Source: Entomomonas moraniae (GTDB lineage: Bacteria > Pseudomonadota > Gammaproteobacteria > Pseudomonadales > Pseudomonadaceae). Taken from it: a stretch of DNA of 64,000 nucleotides. Positions 9,255-17,070 of the stretch are shown here, piece by piece. Both the position numbers and the translations under genes were made by a program. Each line of letters starts with the position of its first letter. Within the stretch, counting starts at the first letter, position 1. The stretch is taken from the NCBI RefSeq assembly GCF_003991975.1, contig NZ_CP029822.1:744001-808000 (forward strand), read 5' to 3'. The notes beneath the pieces are model-generated. The model did not search any database. It was not told where the DNA came from and saw only the letters and a list, made by a program, of their open reading frames with translations.

Positions 9255-9371
9255 TTATTTTGGTATGATTAGGTTAAATGTTTATAAATAAATTATCAAC
9301 AATTCTTTTGAATTTTTTATTCAATAACTTATTATTTAAGCTACAGTCCTTTAGCATAGAGTAGAACACTA

Positions 9372-10148
9372 ATGGTGCAGCAGTTAATCAGAAGTAAAAA
9401 GGTCTCAGATGATATCGTAGAGCAATTAGAGCACCTGATTTTGGAAGGGATATTTAAGCCAGGTAGTCGTTTGCCGGCAGAGCGTAAGTTGGCTGAAGAG
9501 TTTGGGGTCTCCCGCCCCTCAGTTCGGGAAGCTTTAAAAAAAATGGTGGCGAAAGGCTTGGTGATAAGTAGACAAGGTGGCGGAAACTTTGTTGTTGAGA
9601 GTGTAGGTCAGTTGTTTCGTGACCCTATTTTGAGTTTGTATGGAGATTATCCTGAAGCTCAGCGAGATTTACTTGAGTTTAGACATACGTTAGAAGCATC
9701 CTGTGCTTATTATGCGGCATTACGTTCCAATAAGCTGGATCTGGAAAATTTAGTGCAGCACTTTAATGTGATGAAAGCTTGTTATTTAAATAAACAATCA
9801 ACAAAAAATCAAGAGGCGGAGGCCGATGCAGGTTTTCATCTGGCAATCGCTGAAGCAAGTCATAACATGGTGTTGTTACAGATTATGAGGATGCTGTTTG
9901 ACTTAGTAAAGCAGAACATTACTTCTAGTATTTTTTGTCTTTATACGGGTTGTAAGCAAACCCGTGATCAGTTAATGGAACAACATACGGCACTATATGA
10001 AGCTATTCTTTCAAGAGATGCAGAGTTGGCTAAGACTGTCGCGGGAGATCACATTAATTATGTTCGTCAAGTATTAGATGAGTTAGAGCGAGATCAAAAG
10101 CGGATTGTTCAGTCTGAAAGACGTCATAAAGGTGAAACGAAAAAATAG
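9372..10148 (+). CDS. lldR: FadR-subfamily GntR transcriptional regulator (LldR/PdhR-like)
   Basis: The N-terminal winged helix-turn-helix is clear: LILEGIFKPGSRLPAERKLAEEFGVSRPSVREALKKM, followed by the wing ISRQGGGNFV. The all-helical FadR C-terminal (FCD) domain covers roughly residues 80-245, with Asp/His metal-site candidates around EADAGFHLAIAEASHN. In this family the effector is a small carboxylate such as lactate or pyruvate. Divergence from lldP-lutABC and the matching palindrome point to control of lactate use and of itself. PdhR-like control of pyruvate genes elsewhere is an alternative. Confidence 0.88.
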   Translation: MVQQLIRSKKVSDDIVEQLEHLILEGIFKPGSRLPAERKLAEEFGVSRPSVREALKKMVAKGLVISRQGGGNFVVESVGQLFRDPILSLYGDYPEAQRDLLEFRHTLEASCAYYAALRSNKLDLENLVQHFNVMKACYLNKQSTKNQEAEADAGFHLAIAEASHNMVLLQIMRMLFDLVKQNITSSIFCLYTGCKQTRDQLMEQHTALYEAILSRDAELAKTVAGDHINYVRQVLDELERDQKRIVQSERRHKGETKK

Positions 10149-10173
10149 AGTGCTAGTGATTAGCGCTCTATTT
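10143..10173. terminator. Bidirectional terminator between lldR and the SMR gene
   Basis: Near-perfect 13-bp arms (10143-10155 and 10161-10173, one G-T mismatch, 5-base loop), A-rich on one side and T-rich on the other. This is typical for a terminator serving both convergent genes. Confidence 0.75.
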
Positions 10174-10179
10174 AGTTAA

Positions 10180-10500
10180 TTAGGCATGCGTAGTAACTTT
10201 CATTAAGACCATGCCTGTGATTATGAAACATGCGGCGAGAATACGGAGCCAGCTCATAGGTTCATGTAAAAAAATAAAGCCCACAAGAAATGCTCCAACC
10301 GCTCCAATGCCTGTCCATATAATATAAGCTGTACCTAAGGGTAAACTACGCATCGCGTAAGCCAGTAGGCTAAAACTTACTATCATTGCAATAACTGTGA
10401 TTATTGTTGGAGTAGGCGCTCTAAAACCGTTTGATAATTTCATTGAATAAGACCAAACAACTTCTAGAAGACCTGCCATTAATAAAGCAAACCAAGCCAT
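10180..10500 (-). CDS. gdx: SMR-family guanidinium exporter Gdx (SugE)
   Basis: A 106-residue inner-membrane protein with four hydrophobic helices. The N-terminus AWFALLMAGLLEVVWS has the essential central Glu13, and the GTAYIIWTGIGAVGAF segment is the SMR signature. The N-terminus and the LKLSNGF...MRSLPLGTAY pattern fit the Gdx/SugE branch (guanidinium/proton antiport, also some quaternary amines) rather than EmrE. The gene follows a guanidine-II riboswitch, which independently supports guanidinium as the natural substrate. Confidence 0.93.
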   Translation of the reverse strand: MAWFALLMAGLLEVVWSYSMKLSNGFRAPTPTIITVIAMIVSFSLLAYAMRSLPLGTAYIIWTGIGAVGAFLVGFIFLHEPMSWLRILAACFIITGMVLMKVTTHA

Positions 10501-10517
10501 AACTTATCTCAATATTA

Positions 10518-10563
10518 ATTCAGGTCGTCCTGAGTGATTGGGAAACATGAGGTCGTCCTCTGT
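10518..10563 (-). promoter_or_regulatory. Guanidine-II (mini-ykkC) riboswitch
   Basis: Read on the minus strand, two short hairpins lie 18-50 bases before the gdx start. Each has an ACGA tetraloop closed by GG/CC: GAGG-ACGA-CCTC (10549-10560) and TCAGG-ACGA-CCTGA (10520-10533). A 15-base linker joins them. Two tandem hairpins with ACGR loops define the mini-ykkC/guanidine-II class, which binds two guanidinium ions and turns on translation of exporter genes. A weak GAG ribosome site lies between the second hairpin and the ATG, as expected for translational control. Confidence 0.93.
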
Positions 10564-10733
10564 TTTTATGATAACACAGATAAATTGAAGGATAGAAAAA
10601 ATGTTGGAACCATTAACATGATACATGTTAATAAATAGCGGTGAATGGTTAAAATTATTAATCAATTGATTTTAATTCTGTGGTTTTAAAAGTATCATAG
10701 TAACCTATGATAAGTTTAGGTAGAGGAAGAGTG

Positions 10734-11957
10734 ATGCAAGCAGATATCGTCATTGTGGGTGCAGGGATGGTAGGAAGTACACTGGCTTTAGCATTAAAAG
10801 ATTCTGGATTAAGTATTGTTGTATTAGATCATCATGAAAAATCATATAAAACATTTGAACCAGAAACGCCTTTTGAACCTAGAGTGAGTGCCATTTCTCT
10901 AGCCAGTCAGCGAGTATTACAGCATGTTAATGCTTGGCGTGGTGTTTTAGCAAGAAGAGTATCTCCTTATACTGATATGCATGTATGGGATGGTTCAGGT
11001 ACAGGTAGTATTGATTTTTCTGCAGCAAGTGTTCATCAATCCATTCTAGGGTATATTGTTGAGAATAGAGCCATTCAAGATGCTTTGTTAGAACAATTGG
11101 AGCAAGCGAGTGAATCGATTCAATTGCTACCCAATACATCGTTAGAACGGTTAGAGCGCTTAGCGGATGGTTGGTGTATTGGTTTAACAGACAACACGGA
11201 AATTAAAGCTCAGTTAGTTGTCGGTGCCGATGGTGCGTGTTCACAAGTGAGGGCTCTCTCTGGTATAGAAACACGTGAGTGGGATTATTTTCATCATGCT
11301 ATCGTCACCAGTGTTCAGTGTGAGTTACCTCATAAAAAAACAGCATGGCAACGTTTTACTGATGAGGGGCCATTAGCCTTTTTACCTTTATCTTTAAATG
11401 GTGATGAACATTGGTGCTCTATTGTTTGGTCTTTACCTCCAGCAAAAGCTGAGCAGGTCATGGCATTGGATGATGTTGCATTTTGTAAAAAACTGTCAGA
11501 AAGCTTTGAGTACAAACTGGGTAAAGTAGTGCATACTGATGCTCGTATTTGTATTCCTTTACGTCAGCGACATGTAAAACGCTATGTTCAGCAGGGCTTG
11601 GCGGTTGTTGGTGATGCCGCCCATGTTATACATCCCCTTGCCGGACAGGGAGTAAACCTTGGATTTATGGATGCAGCCATGTTAGCAGAAACAATCCTCA
11701 ATGCATTGTTAACGAGTGATAATTTTAGCAGTGCAAAAACGCTAACTCGTTTTGAACGCAATAGAATGCCTCATAATTTAGGTATGATGGCTGCAATGGA
11801 AACTTTTGAGCGTTTATTTCAAGCTGACCTATTACCTGTACGTTGGTTGCGTAATACTGGGCTTAAGGTGGTTGATCAATTGCCAGAGGTCAAAGCAATT
11901 TTTATTCGCAGAGCATTAGGTATTGAGGGATCATTGCCAAAAATGGCTATGGTATAA
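10734..11957 (+). CDS. Ubiquinone biosynthesis FAD-dependent hydroxylase (UbiH/UbiF/VisC family)
   Basis: Aromatic-ring flavoprotein monooxygenase of ubiquinone synthesis. ATG at 10734 is chosen over 10707 because GAGGAAGAG precedes it and the FAD-binding strand starts at once (ADIVIVGAGMVGS). Further marks are VGADGACSQVR in the middle and GDAAHVIHPLAGQGVNLGFMDA near residue 290 (second FAD motif). The 407-residue length is normal. It could be UbiF (C6 hydroxylation), UbiH or UbiI; the sequence alone does not separate them securely, though an early MQADIVIVGAG...VVLD layout resembles pseudomonad UbiF-annotated proteins. Confidence 0.88.
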   Translation: MQADIVIVGAGMVGSTLALALKDSGLSIVVLDHHEKSYKTFEPETPFEPRVSAISLASQRVLQHVNAWRGVLARRVSPYTDMHVWDGSGTGSIDFSAASVHQSILGYIVENRAIQDALLEQLEQASESIQLLPNTSLERLERLADGWCIGLTDNTEIKAQLVVGADGACSQVRALSGIETREWDYFHHAIVTSVQCELPHKKTAWQRFTDEGPLAFLPLSLNGDEHWCSIVWSLPPAKAEQVMALDDVAFCKKLSESFEYKLGKVVHTDARICIPLRQRHVKRYVQQGLAVVGDAAHVIHPLAGQGVNLGFMDAAMLAETILNALLTSDNFSSAKTLTRFERNRMPHNLGMMAAMETFERLFQADLLPVRWLRNTGLKVVDQLPEVKAIFIRRALGIEGSLPKMAMV

Positions 11958-11970
11958 ATTTTATTATTAT

Positions 11971-11997
11971 AAACCCCTCATGACAGGGGTTTTATTG
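11971..11997 (+). terminator. Rho-independent terminator after the ubiquinone hydroxylase gene
   Basis: AAACCCCT (11971-11978) pairs with AGGGGTTT (11985-11992) around a 6-base loop and is followed by a T-rich run. The next gene begins about 25 bases later, so that gene needs its own start signal or read-through. Confidence 0.85.
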
Positions 11998-12017
11998 TTA
12001 TAAAAGAGAATTCCAAG

Positions 12018-12491
12018 TTGTCAGTGAAAAAGTATTTGTCCATATTACCTCTACCCGTAGTTATTCTGCTTGTAGTTATTTGGCAGTTTTATTTTGAATC
12101 CTCGATCTCCTCATTTCAACCTAGCACAGCAAAGCAGGTAACGCTAAGTAACTCGGTAAGTAATCCTGAGTTGTTGAGGGCTTATAATAGTCGGGTAGCT
12201 AAAGCACAGATCAAAGGAAAAGGGACCATTATTAAATTATTAAAAGATGATTTAGATGGTAGTCATCATCAGAGAATATTACTCAAGGTCAACCCAAATC
12301 AGACATTATTAATTGCTCATAATATTGATTTAGCCCCTCGTATCGATAATTTGAGAGTGGGGGATGTCCTTGAATTTTATGGTGAATATGTCTGGAATAA
12401 TAAAGGTGGCGTATTGCACTGGACTCATCGTGATCCTCGAGGCAGACATCAGGGCGGATGGTTAAAGTATCAAGGAAAAATTTACCAATAA
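12018..12491 (+). CDS. DUF3465 family protein, membrane-anchored OB-like domain
   Basis: A 157-residue protein with one N-terminal membrane helix (about residues 8-25) and a periplasmic domain. That domain matches the DUF3465 pattern: KGKGTIIKLLKDD, SHHQRILLKV, LLIAHNIDLAPRI, DVLEFYGEY, GVLHWTHRDPRGRHQGGWLKYQG. The repeated short strands suggest an OB fold; the function is unknown. Start choice is between TTG at 12018 and GTG at 12024, with AGAG upstream; neither is strong. Confidence 0.75.
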   Translation: MSVKKYLSILPLPVVILLVVIWQFYFESSISSFQPSTAKQVTLSNSVSNPELLRAYNSRVAKAQIKGKGTIIKLLKDDLDGSHHQRILLKVNPNQTLLIAHNIDLAPRIDNLRVGDVLEFYGEYVWNNKGGVLHWTHRDPRGRHQGGWLKYQGKIYQ

Positions 12492-12665
12492 AAATAATTA
12501 TATAGCATAATAGTTATTAGCCTATTTTATTGGTATGTGTCTAAATAAGTATTGTCCTTTTTAATTATTCGAACTACGATATGTTTTTTTACATCTATTT
12601 ATAAACTCTTGCAGTGTCTTGCTGTCAATAGTCAATAATACAACACAAAAATAACGGAGAATAAT

Positions 12666-14108
12666 ATGCAATTAAAAGATGCTAAGTTGTTTCGCCAGAA
12701 AGCTTATTTTGATGGTAAATGGCAAGATGCAGATAATGGTAAAACGATCGATGTAACTAACCCAGCAACAGGGAAAGTCATCGGTACAGTACCTAAGATG
12801 GGAGCTGCTGAAACTAAGCGTGCTATCGATGCTGCCAATAAAGCATTACCCGCATGGCGAGCAAAAACAGCTAAAGAGCGTTCTGTTATTATTCGCCGTT
12901 GGTACGATTTACTGATAGAGCACCAAGATGATTTAGCACTTATTTTAACCACAGAACAAGGCAAACCGCTAGCAGAAGCTAAGGGCGAAATTGTTTATGG
13001 TGCTTCGTACTTAGATTGGTTTTCAGAAGAGGCAAAAAGAGTTTATGGTGATGTCATTCCAGGGCATATGACAGACAAACGTATTGTGGTCATAAAGCAG
13101 CCTATAGGTGTTACGGCAGCTATTACTCCTTGGAATTTCCCCAATGCGATGATTACGCGAAAAGCAGGCCCCGCATTAGCAGCAGGTTGTACCATGATTA
13201 TAAAACCAGCCAGTGCAACACCATATTCTGCGTTAGCACTGGTTGAGTTAGCTGAGCGTGCAGGTATTCCTGCGGGTGTCTTGAGTGTGATAACGGGGTC
13301 AGCGGGTGAGATTGGCAGTGAATTAACCGGTAACCCTATTATTCGTAAACTCTCTTTTACAGGCTCTACCGAAATTGGTCGTGACTTAATGGTCGAATGT
13401 GCTAAAGACATTAAGAAAGTTTCCATGGAGTTAGGGGGAAATGCACCTTTTATTGTATTTGATGATGCTGATTTAGATGCAGCGGTCGAAGGGGCGATGA
13501 TTTCTAAGTTCCGTAACTCAGGTCAAACGTGTGTATGTGCTAATCGACTTTATGTACAAGATGGTGTTTATGATGCTTTTCTTGAGAAGTTTAAAGTAGC
13601 GGTTGCTAAATTAAAAGTAGGTAATGGGGTAGAGGCTGGTATAACAACAGGTCCTATGATTGATGCCAAAGCGGTTGAAAAGGTAAAAGAGCATATTGAA
13701 GATGCAGTAAGTAAAGGCGCTAAAGTTATCGAAGGCGGTAAGTCTTTGGGTGGTAACTTCTTTGAACCAACTATTTTGGCTCATGTTCCGACAACGGCTA
13801 TTGTGTCTAAAGAAGAAACCTTTGGGCCGCTTGCTCCGGTTTTTCGTTTTAAAACAGATGACGAAGTGATCGGTTATGCTAATGACACAGAGTTTGGCTT
13901 AGCCTCATATTTCTATTCTAAAGATTTATCACGCGTTATTCGTGTATCTGAAGCATTAGAGTATGGGATGGTTGGCATAAATACAGGCTTGATCTCTAAT
14001 GAAATGGCCCCTTTTGGTGGTGTAAAAGCATCAGGATTAGGGCGTGAAGGGTCTAAATATGGTATTGAAGACTATTTAGAAATTAAATATCTTTGTATTA
14101 GTATCTAG
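12666..14108 (+). CDS. gabD: NADP-dependent succinate-semialdehyde dehydrogenase
   Basis: Oxidises succinate semialdehyde to succinate, the last step of GABA degradation. At 480 residues it is the family length. Aldehyde-dehydrogenase marks are TPWNFPNAMITRKAGPALAAGC, SFTGSTEIGRDLM, the catalytic Glu in MELGGNAPFIVFDDADLD, and the catalytic Cys in NSGQTCVCANR. The C-terminal GVKASGLGREGSKYGIEDYLEIKY is typical of GabD. CGGAG precedes the ATG. No gabT or gabP lies beside it, so it stands as a single-gene unit with its own terminator. Glutarate-semialdehyde dehydrogenase (DavD) is a close alternative. Confidence 0.9.
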   Translation: MQLKDAKLFRQKAYFDGKWQDADNGKTIDVTNPATGKVIGTVPKMGAAETKRAIDAANKALPAWRAKTAKERSVIIRRWYDLLIEHQDDLALILTTEQGKPLAEAKGEIVYGASYLDWFSEEAKRVYGDVIPGHMTDKRIVVIKQPIGVTAAITPWNFPNAMITRKAGPALAAGCTMIIKPASATPYSALALVELAERAGIPAGVLSVITGSAGEIGSELTGNPIIRKLSFTGSTEIGRDLMVECAKDIKKVSMELGGNAPFIVFDDADLDAAVEGAMISKFRNSGQTCVCANRLYVQDGVYDAFLEKFKVAVAKLKVGNGVEAGITTGPMIDAKAVEKVKEHIEDAVSKGAKVIEGGKSLGGNFFEPTILAHVPTTAIVSKEETFGPLAPVFRFKTDDEVIGYANDTEFGLASYFYSKDLSRVIRVSEALEYGMVGINTGLISNEMAPFGGVKASGLGREGSKYGIEDYLEIKYLCISI

Positions 14109-14116
14109 TAATGATA

Positions 14117-14155
14117 AAAAGCTGGCTGTTAATGACACCATTAGCGCTAGCTTTT
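14117..14155 (+). terminator. Terminator after gabD
   Basis: A long imperfect hairpin: AAAAGCTGGC (14117-14126) pairs with GCTAGCTTTT (14146-14155), and an inner TAATG/CATTA pair extends the stem. It also lies just downstream of the minus-strand 53-residue ORF, so it may serve both genes. Confidence 0.7.
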
Positions 14156-14172
14156 AAAGAGGCATGTTTTTA

Positions 14173-14334
14173 TTATTTCTTAGATTTTTTATTTTTTGTA
14201 GCATTTTTTTTGTTCTTACTTAAGGGAAAAGCCTTCTCAAAAGCTTGATGTACTTCTTTTAGTTTTTTTTCATGAACATTATGGATGTGTTTTAGTTTTT
14301 TTTTAGTAAAGTCTAGTATTTTACTCTCTATCAT
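14173..14334 (-). CDS. Small lysine-rich protein, 53 residues, unknown
   Basis: Minus-strand ATG at 14334 to TAA at 14173. The predicted peptide starts MIESKILDFTKKKLKHIHN, continues with an amphipathic Lys/His/Glu stretch (HEKKLKEVHQAFEKAF), and ends in a Lys/Asn-rich tail. GAGG lies about 11 bases upstream of the ATG. Four separate A/T homopolymer runs of 6-9 bases all preserve the reading frame, which favours real coding. The strongly basic tail suggests nucleic-acid or polyanion binding, but I do not recognise a family. No other gene occupies 14109-14587. Confidence 0.55.
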   Translation of the reverse strand: MIESKILDFTKKKLKHIHNVHEKKLKEVHQAFEKAFPLSKNKKNATKNKKSKK

Positions 14335-14587
14335 CGTGGTAATATCCTCATTAACTTTGGCGTAGTTTAATGTTATGTCTTATTAAAAGCTAGAGCGTTT
14401 TGTTATATGCTAATTGCTTTAATGAATAATTGTTTCCAGAAGTTAAGGGGTATCTTTAAATTTTATTTTTTTAGGCGTAAGATTGCCATTTTTTTAGTAA
14501 GTTAAGTGTTAGTAGTTACTTTTATACAGTGATTTAATATTACTAGAATCCATCTAGTTGTAGTAATTAAATAGGACGGGTTATTTA

Positions 14588-15415
14588 ATGGAAACTGAAG
14601 AGTTTTACCAACCAGGTAATAATATCAACTTGCATTTTGCAAGTCAGACAGAAATGCCTTTGTCAGAAGATGAAAAATGGCTCATTGCTTTAGGTGGGAT
14701 GTTTTCTAGTCTATCAGGTGATTATGTCAATGTTATTGATACCGGGCGTAGTAATAAGGATATAAGGGAGACGCTCAGAAAAAGGTGGCTAATTGATAGT
14801 GATCGTGCTGTTTTTGAGGGGGCAGCATTACGTCTGGTTATTGGGGAAAAAAGAAAGCTTCATTTGCAGCGTTTTAATATGATAAAACGTTTTTTTAAGT
14901 TTTTTGATAACTCTAATATATTAGTTAAAACATTATCAAAGTTTTCATTGTTGTTTTCATTAGATTGGTATCAAACAAGGACAAAAGAAGATTTACGAGC
15001 GACTGCTAGAAAAGAGTTGGATTTAGATCGCCTGTCCAAAAATAGCTCTAAGAAAAATGAAGAGCTATTTAAGTTATTAAAAAATGCTGGTCATTGGTGT
15101 AAAGAGATTGAAAAGATAGGCGACTATCGCCAGATTAATGATCTTGTTGCTTGGGATGCTGTTTGTTTGGTTAACTTAACCCGTTATGTTACTCAGGTTA
15201 ATTTAATTGAACGAAGTGAGTTTGTTCGCTATGCCGGTGCTATAAAAAAACAAGTACAGATGGCTTATAATAGTTGGGATGAAGTAGCATTAGCTTATTT
15301 GATTGGTACTTTTTTATGGAATTACTCAGAGCAAAAATCAAAAACCGTGATTAAAGCAATCCGCAGCTATTTGGATGATAAACGCACATTAATTCATGCG
15401 GTAAACTTTAAGTAG
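14588..15415 (+). CDS. DUF1266 domain-containing protein
   Basis: A 275-residue soluble protein without signal peptide or membrane helix. The C-terminal half carries the DUF1266 pattern: AWDAVCLVNLTRYVTQVNLIERSEF, then Ala/Gln-rich helix KKQVQMAYNSWDEVALAYLIGTFLW. The N-terminal half has SEDEKWLIALGGMFSSL, which also recurs at the start of DUF1266 proteins. E. coli YbeR/YbeU belong to this family, and no function is established. GGACGGG lies a few bases before the ATG. It stands alone between two hairpins. Confidence 0.65.
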   Translation: METEEFYQPGNNINLHFASQTEMPLSEDEKWLIALGGMFSSLSGDYVNVIDTGRSNKDIRETLRKRWLIDSDRAVFEGAALRLVIGEKRKLHLQRFNMIKRFFKFFDNSNILVKTLSKFSLLFSLDWYQTRTKEDLRATARKELDLDRLSKNSSKKNEELFKLLKNAGHWCKEIEKIGDYRQINDLVAWDAVCLVNLTRYVTQVNLIERSEFVRYAGAIKKQVQMAYNSWDEVALAYLIGTFLWNYSEQKSKTVIKAIRSYLDDKRTLIHAVNFK

Positions 15416-15454
15416 CAATCAGATATAATATGTTTGATTTAATAATGAGATACT

Positions 15455-15483
15455 AAGGTATGAGCTAAACTAACTCATACCTT
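15455..15483. terminator. Hairpin between convergent DUF1266 gene and cspD
   Basis: Perfect 10-bp arms AAGGTATGAG and CTCATACCTT with a 9-base loop, lying 40 bases after one stop codon and 14 bases after the other. There is no strong T-run. Confidence 0.65.
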
Positions 15484-15496
15484 GTATCGAGTATAG

Positions 15497-15739
15497 TTAT
15501 TGGCTATTGGATGCGCTACTAGAAGTTGTTTGAGGTTGATCTAAGATTATATTTTTTGCGTGTAATCCTTTACCACCTTCTTCTATTTCAAAAAGAACAT
15601 TTTGACCAGCTTTTAATGTTTTATACCCCTCTAATTGTATTGAAGAATAATGAACAAATAAATCCTCATTATGTGTCTCTGAAGAAATAAAACCATAACC
15701 CTTGGTATTATTGAACCACTTTACTTTGCCATGTAGCAT
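15497..15739 (-). CDS. cspD: Cold-shock domain protein, CspD-like
   Basis: A single OB-fold nucleic-acid-binding domain. RNP1 KGYGFI is at residues 13-18 and RNP2 DLFVHY at 26-31, with the opening GKVKWFNNTKG. The ALKAGQNVLFEIEEGGKGLHAKNI part resembles CspD of Pseudomonas more than CspA. The last dozen residues are a Ser/Thr/Gln tail beyond the usual domain end. The 361 bases upstream hold no gene and include its 5' leader. Confidence 0.88.
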   Translation of the reverse strand: MLHGKVKWFNNTKGYGFISSETHNEDLFVHYSSIQLEGYKTLKAGQNVLFEIEEGGKGLHAKNIILDQPQTTSSSASNSQ

Positions 15740-16100
15740 AACATTTTCCTTATGATTTGAGACCCTTATATTTCCTGCACAATAAGTACAGCTCCCAATA
15801 TAGGTTCACTATAAAGTATGAATCCGCTTTTATTATAAGATAGATTTAATCGCAATTGCTAATTTTTTAAAGAAACAAAATGTCAAACCCATCTCGTACA
15901 AATCATAATATCTTTTTAGATGATTAAAAATAATACTAAAGTGTATAATTCTTAAATGAAAATATTGATTTTTAAGGATTATCTTAACAATCATAGTCAA
16001 GTAATCGATAATGTCGTAAAATATCAAGTATTAATTTGTATACAAAAAATGAGATAGACAGTAGTATTCATTCTTTATTTAAGATTTAAGGAACTTTCAA
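15740..16100. other. Gene-free divergent region between cspD and dapA
   Basis: This 361-base, very AT-rich stretch separates divergent cspD and dapA and must hold both promoters. An open frame of 64 codons on the minus strand (15833-16027) lacks a ribosome site and resembles nothing that I know. I see no tRNA or recognisable riboswitch. AAGGA about 9 bases before dapA is its ribosome site. Confidence 0.6.
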
Positions 16101-16979
16101 ATGATCACAGGTAGTATTGTTGCGCTTGTTACCCCCATGGATCGTACTGGGAATATTGATTGGGAATGCCTTAGTCGATTAGTAGATTTTCATTTAAGCT
16201 CAGGTACACATGCTATTGTTGCCGTAGGCACCTCTGGTGAATCGCCAACTTTAGAATTTGATACCGAACATTTAAAGGTAATAGAACATGTAGTGAAGCA
16301 AGTTGCTGGTCGTATACCTGTCATAGCAGGAACGGGTGGTAACTCAACAAAAGAGGCGATCACATGGACTAAAGCTGCAAAAAATGTTGGTGCCGATGCG
16401 TGTTTACTGGTTGTTCCTTACTATAATAAACCTACCCAAGAAGGTTTATTTCAACACTTTAAGGCTATTGCTGAGGCTGTTGATATCCCTCAGATTTTAT
16501 ATAATGTGCCTGGTCGCACAGTGTGTGACATGAAAAATGAGACGGTTGTACGTTTATCAACTTTAAATAATATTGTTGGTATTAAAGATGCGACCGGAGA
16601 TGTTGCTAGAGGTCGTGAGTTATTACAAATGGTCAGTAAAGATTTTGCTGTTTATTCTGGTGATGATGCAACGGCGCTTGATTTAATTTTATCAGGAGCA
16701 AAGGGTAATATTTCAGTAACCGCTAATGTTGCCCCTAGAGAAATGAGTCAGTTATGTGCGGCTGCTTTATCAGGTGATAGCGTAAAAGCACAAGAAATCA
16801 ATAACTCATTAGCAGAATTAAATAGAATGTTATTTGTCGAAGCTAACCCTATTCCTGTAAAATGGGCATTATATGAAATGGGATTGATTCCTGAGGGTAT
16901 ACGTTTGCCATTAACTATTTTAAGCGAACAGTATCATGACCAGGTACGTCATGCCTTACGTTGTGCAAGTATTTTATAA
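16101..16979 (+). CDS. dapA: 4-hydroxy-tetrahydrodipicolinate synthase
   Basis: Condenses pyruvate with aspartate semialdehyde in lysine/diaminopimelate synthesis. Key residues are all present: Thr44 in VGTSGESPT, Tyr134 in YNVPGRT, and the Schiff-base Lys162 in GIKDATGD. The 292-residue length is normal. The dapA-bamC-purC order is conserved in pseudomonads. The last codons lie inside a 15-bp tandem repeat (16967-17011), so the final residues ASIL may have been reshaped by repeat expansion. Confidence 0.97.
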   Translation: MITGSIVALVTPMDRTGNIDWECLSRLVDFHLSSGTHAIVAVGTSGESPTLEFDTEHLKVIEHVVKQVAGRIPVIAGTGGNSTKEAITWTKAAKNVGADACLLVVPYYNKPTQEGLFQHFKAIAEAVDIPQILYNVPGRTVCDMKNETVVRLSTLNNIVGIKDATGDVARGRELLQMVSKDFAVYSGDDATALDLILSGAKGNISVTANVAPREMSQLCAAALSGDSVKAQEINNSLAELNRMLFVEANPIPVKWALYEMGLIPEGIRLPLTILSEQYHDQVRHALRCASIL

Positions 16980-17011
16980 TTAAGTATTTTATAATTAAGT
17001 ATTTTATGATA
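16967..17011 (+). repeat. Three tandem copies of a 15-bp unit at the dapA 3' end
   Basis: The unit AAGTATTTTATAATT occurs exactly twice (16967-16981 and 16982-16996) and a third time with two late changes (16997-17011). The first copy contains the dapA stop codon. It looks like recent slippage expansion in AT-rich DNA. Confidence 0.9.
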
Positions 17012-17070
17012 AATAATATTAAGGTCTATGTCTCTAGCATGACAAAAAAACATTTAAGGAGTCTAATGCC

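Noticed and set aside
15833-16027. 64-codon minus-strand frame in the cspD-dapA gap
   Set aside because: Its predicted peptide is Ile/Phe/Lys-rich as expected from AT-rich noncoding DNA, without a ribosome site.
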